From: an uncultured Bacteroidales bacterium | GTDB lineage: Bacteria > Bacteroidota > Bacteroidia > Bacteroidales > Paludibacteraceae | Length of the DNA stretch: 50,165 bases | Assembly: GCA_946616535.1 (NCBI GenBank) | Contig: CAMOJA010000011.1 | Coordinates: 1-50,165 of the forward strand | Direction: 5' to 3' | Part shown: positions 47,815 through 50,165 of the stretch, one piece after another | Layout: each line of letters starts with the position of its first letter | Position numbering within the stretch: position 1 is the first letter of the stretch | Notes under the pieces: generated by a model | Told to the model about the DNA's origin: nothing | The model's input: the letters and a program-made list of their open reading frames with translations, nothing else | Database searches by the model: none | Position numbers and translations under genes: made by a program

Positions 47815-50165
47815 TTAAATCTCAAAACCACCGTCTTCGATGAATTGGCGGAGGAGGGAGTCGATACGGATGTTAATACGGAAAGCAGGAATCGCCACAC
47901 CTTCGTGCTGCTCGAACCATGCCTTGGCAAGGGATTTATCGACGGACTCTTTGAGTTGGTCGAGTGGTCCTTGCGGGATAATATCCCCCTGCATGTAGTT
48001 ATTCATTATCTCGCGGAGCAAGTTCTCGTTGAGACCGAAAGCCTGTGCGAAACGATGAATACGATCGTTTTTCTCGCGTGCCATGTATTCGGTGATATAA
48101 TCGCGAAGCGGTTTGGTTTCGTCGACTTGCACGGTGCCGCGTTGCACGTCACGCAGGAAACGTCCAGCTACATCCTGTTCCTCTTGGGTGAGGGTGGCAA
48201 AGGAGCGGTGCAGTTCTTCGAGTGCCTGGGCTTGCTCTTGCTCGGAGGAGTTGAGTGTACGCAGGTACTTACGGAAACGTGCGTTCATGTAATCGGTATC
48301 GATGGCACCGGTGTTGATCGAGATGATATAGGGATCAATGTCAAAGGTCACCTCATCGGTAGGTGTACCTTTGGGACCACGTTCGATCTCTTTGTAACGT
48401 TGCAGAAGCGCACCATAGGTGGTCTCATCGATAGTGAGAGCATTCATCGCCAGCGTCACCTCTTCCGCTTCTTCGGTGTCATCGGTTGGCAGTGTCGGTT
48501 CTTGCAGTTTGTTCCACTGGAAGCCTTGCACACGCGCCGCGTTGAGGTGGCGGTTTAGTTCGCGGAAATGCTTGGCGAACTGCGCGCGTAGGTCTTTATC
48601 TTCCGGCAGTTTGGAGAAGTCCTCAACTCCTGCTATCCGGAAGAGATATTGTATTTGCGCATAAGCGGCTTCGATCGCGCGAATATGCACATCCAGTTTG
48701 TCGGCTTTGATGCCCAGCGGTTGCTGTCCCGAATAGAGACGGATAGCACTCTCTATGTTCCGCTTCATGGTGTGCGGATAGCGATAGTAACAGATCGTGC
48801 CGTGCGGTTTATCGGGTCCGTTGAGACGGTTGGTACGCGAGAAAGCTTGGATGAGGTTCTCGTTGTACAGCACTTTGTCGAGATAGAGGGTGTTCACCCA
48901 ATGGGAGTCGAAACCGGTAAGCATCTGATTGACGACGATAAGTACGTCCAGACACTGCGCTGGGTTGGACTCAATCCCTTTGTATATATCCTTGTGCGCC
49001 AAACGGAGCGCCACATCTTTCTTGAAGAGGGCATATTTGGGCAGCGTGAAGTTCGTACCGTATTGGTCATTATAGTCACCGACAATCTTGATGAGCAGGT
49101 CTTCCTTGATCTCACCTTTGCCTTCATTGTCGATGGAAGGATCCACGAGACAGGTCACTTTGAGTTCCCGAGCGAATGTGCGCATATAGACGTAGTACTC
49201 GAACGCCTCTTGGATGGACGAGGTAGCAAAGATCGCGTGATATTTGTTAGCGAGACTCAATGCCGGGAAAGAAGCCTTGATGTCGTTAACGACCGCACGC
49301 TGGTATTCGCCCGATTCGAATTGTGCTTTCGGGATATAGTCCTCGATGCCTTCATCTTCGGCGGTCTTACCTGCCATCGGTACGTCGTTCATATAATGGA
49401 AATAGACCTCTTTCTTCTTCTCATCTGCAAGAGCTTCTTCCATGGTCTTGGCTTTTGCCTTGAAGAGCGCCACTTCCTGTTTGAGTTTCTGATCAGGGAA
49501 GACAATCTTCATTACCGGGTCGAACTTCAGCACGTTTTCGTCGCGGATACCATCGGCGATGCTGTAACGGTGCAGCTCATTGCCGAAGACGTCGATTGTC
49601 GTTTGGTATAACTTACGATTCTCCTCTTGGATTGGTGTGCCGGTGAAGCCGAAGAAGATCGCGCGTGTGAAGGTGGCGCGAATTGTTGCCAACATATCTC
49701 CGAACACGTCTCGGTGGCACTCATCGATGATTATGACGAGCCGCTTCTGGTTGATTCGGTTGAGTTGGTGACGATTGCCTGATTCGGGCACAATACGGCT
49801 CATCTTCTGAATAGAGGTGACGATGAGGGTATCGCGTGTGTCGGTACTATCCAGTTTGGAGATCAGATCATCGGTGTTGTCGGTCTCCTGCACTTCTTCT
49901 ATCTCGTTTTTGAATCCGCGATATTCGAGTGCGGTTTGTGTACCGAGTTCTATTCGGTCCATGAGGAAGACCACCTTGTCCGCTTTGCCGGAATCGGCTA
50001 TCAGTTGCGCCGACTTAAAGGAAGTCATCGTCTTACCTGAGCCGGTAGTATGCCAGATGTAACCGCCAAACAGATCGTGTTCTTCCCAACGACAGGTGGC
50101 TACACGGTCTGCAATCGCTGACGCGGCATAGTACTGATAACTGCGCATTACCTTGAGGTTACCTG
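47815..50165 (-). CDS. hsdR: type I restriction enzyme R subunit (HsdR), partial
   Basis: The coding frame is open to the right edge, so at least 783 C-terminal residues are present and the N-terminal nuclease domain lies outside the window. The visible part starts just before the motif LKVMRSYQYYA. The SF2 motor domains follow: motif I HTTGSGKTMTS, motif II DECHRDVFG (DECH box), motif III GFTGTPI, then RecA2 with NQMLTGFDSHWVNTLYLDK and AFSRTNR (motif VI). The C-terminal helical domain runs to GGFEI. It translocates DNA and cuts when it meets foreign, unmodified DNA. HsdM and HsdS are not in the window and should lie beyond the right edge. Confidence 0.95.
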   Translation of the reverse strand, partial: GNLKVMRSYQYYAASAIADRVATCRWEEHDLFGGYIWHTTGSGKTMTSFKSAQLIADSGKADKVVFLMDRIELGTQTALEYRGFKNEIEEVQETDNTDDLISKLDSTDTRDTLIVTSIQKMSRIVPESGNRHQLNRINQKRLVIIIDECHRDVFGDMLATIRATFTRAIFFGFTGTPIQEENRKLYQTTIDVFGNELHRYSIADGIRDENVLKFDPVMKIVFPDQKLKQEVALFKAKAKTMEEALADEKKKEVYFHYMNDVPMAGKTAEDEGIEDYIPKAQFESGEYQRAVVNDIKASFPALSLANKYHAIFATSSIQEAFEYYVYMRTFARELKVTCLVDPSIDNEGKGEIKEDLLIKIVGDYNDQYGTNFTLPKYALFKKDVALRLAHKDIYKGIESNPAQCLDVLIVVNQMLTGFDSHWVNTLYLDKVLYNENLIQAFSRTNRLNGPDKPHGTICYYRYPHTMKRNIESAIRLYSGQQPLGIKADKLDVHIRAIEAAYAQIQYLFRIAGVEDFSKLPEDKDLRAQFAKHFRELNRHLNAARVQGFQWNKLQEPTLPTDDTEEAEEVTLAMNALTIDETTYGALLQRYKEIERGPKGTPTDEVTFDIDPYIISINTGAIDTDYMNARFRKYLRTLNSSEQEQAQALEELHRSFATLTQEEQDVAGRFLRDVQRGTVQVDETKPLRDYITEYMAREKNDRIHRFAQAFGLNENLLREIMNNYMQGDIIPQGPLDQLKESVDKSLAKAWFEQHEGVAIPAFRINIRIDSLLRQFIEDGGFEI

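Overview
The window looks like a chromosomal segment of a member of the Bacteroidales. Promoters carry the Bacteroidetes -7 box (TAnnTTTG). The gene content fits: PorU and PorV of the type IX secretion system (T9SS), a Bacteroidetes-type LptD, the tiny basic AURKAIP1/COX24-domain protein, a split methylmalonyl-CoA mutase, and many secreted proteins with signal peptides or lipoboxes. The genus cannot be fixed from this sequence alone.

Layout. 1-3843 (+): a secreted protein behind a stack of tandem repeats, then a tightly overlapped DUF349 / FtsE-like / SufE operon. 3844-15158 (-): two adjacent minus-strand operons. The first is lptD - slyD-type FKBP - der; the second is a FAH-like protein - porU - porV - ispF - small protein - aroK. 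Together they cover outer-membrane biogenesis, T9SS sortase and shuttle, isoprenoid and shikimate steps. 15553-25382: M20 peptidase, C10 peptidase, a PatB/MalY aminotransferase, a DUF2520 reductase, convergent mutY, HU, the COX24-domain protein and RNase G/E, then on the minus strand an NrdJ C-terminal-like protein and an acyl-ACP thioesterase. 25424-32452: an S9 lipoprotein peptidase divergent from a metallo-beta-lactamase/beta-CASP nuclease, tRNA-Pro(UGG), HAD phosphatase, acyltransferase, C_GCAxxG_C_C protein and dihydrolipoyl dehydrogenase. 32607-40839 (+): two tandem secreted endonuclease I paralogs, then mutA and mutB separated by a 1.4-kb insert with a GxxExxY protein and a lipoprotein. 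40928-45117 (-): an accessory block of small Bacteroidales hypotheticals, a smalltalk-like lipoprotein and an HNH endonuclease, with highly structured gaps. 45203-50165 (-): a WYL regulator, an AAA/DUF4143 ATPase and a truncated type I restriction HsdR, which is defence-island-like.

Four themes recur beyond the genes. (1) Twelve promoters have a TTGC-like upstream box, nearly always within TTGCRYATRTS, exactly 23 nt start-to-start from the -7 box. (2) Short tandem arrays are scattered between genes, with a striking preference for an 11-bp period. (3) Small palindromic modules have been inserted in frame into protein genes (M20 peptidase, MutY, HNH); two copies in the HNH gene differ by a compensatory base-pair change. 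(4) Several gaps hold long-range stems enclosing chains of mini-hairpins with 3-4-nt loops, the most elaborate being a ~150-nt multi-branched element at 42997-43147. The tRNA-Pro leader contains mutually exclusive stems, one of which captures the tRNA's own 5' acceptor strand.

All function calls come from reading motifs by eye; no database search was possible.
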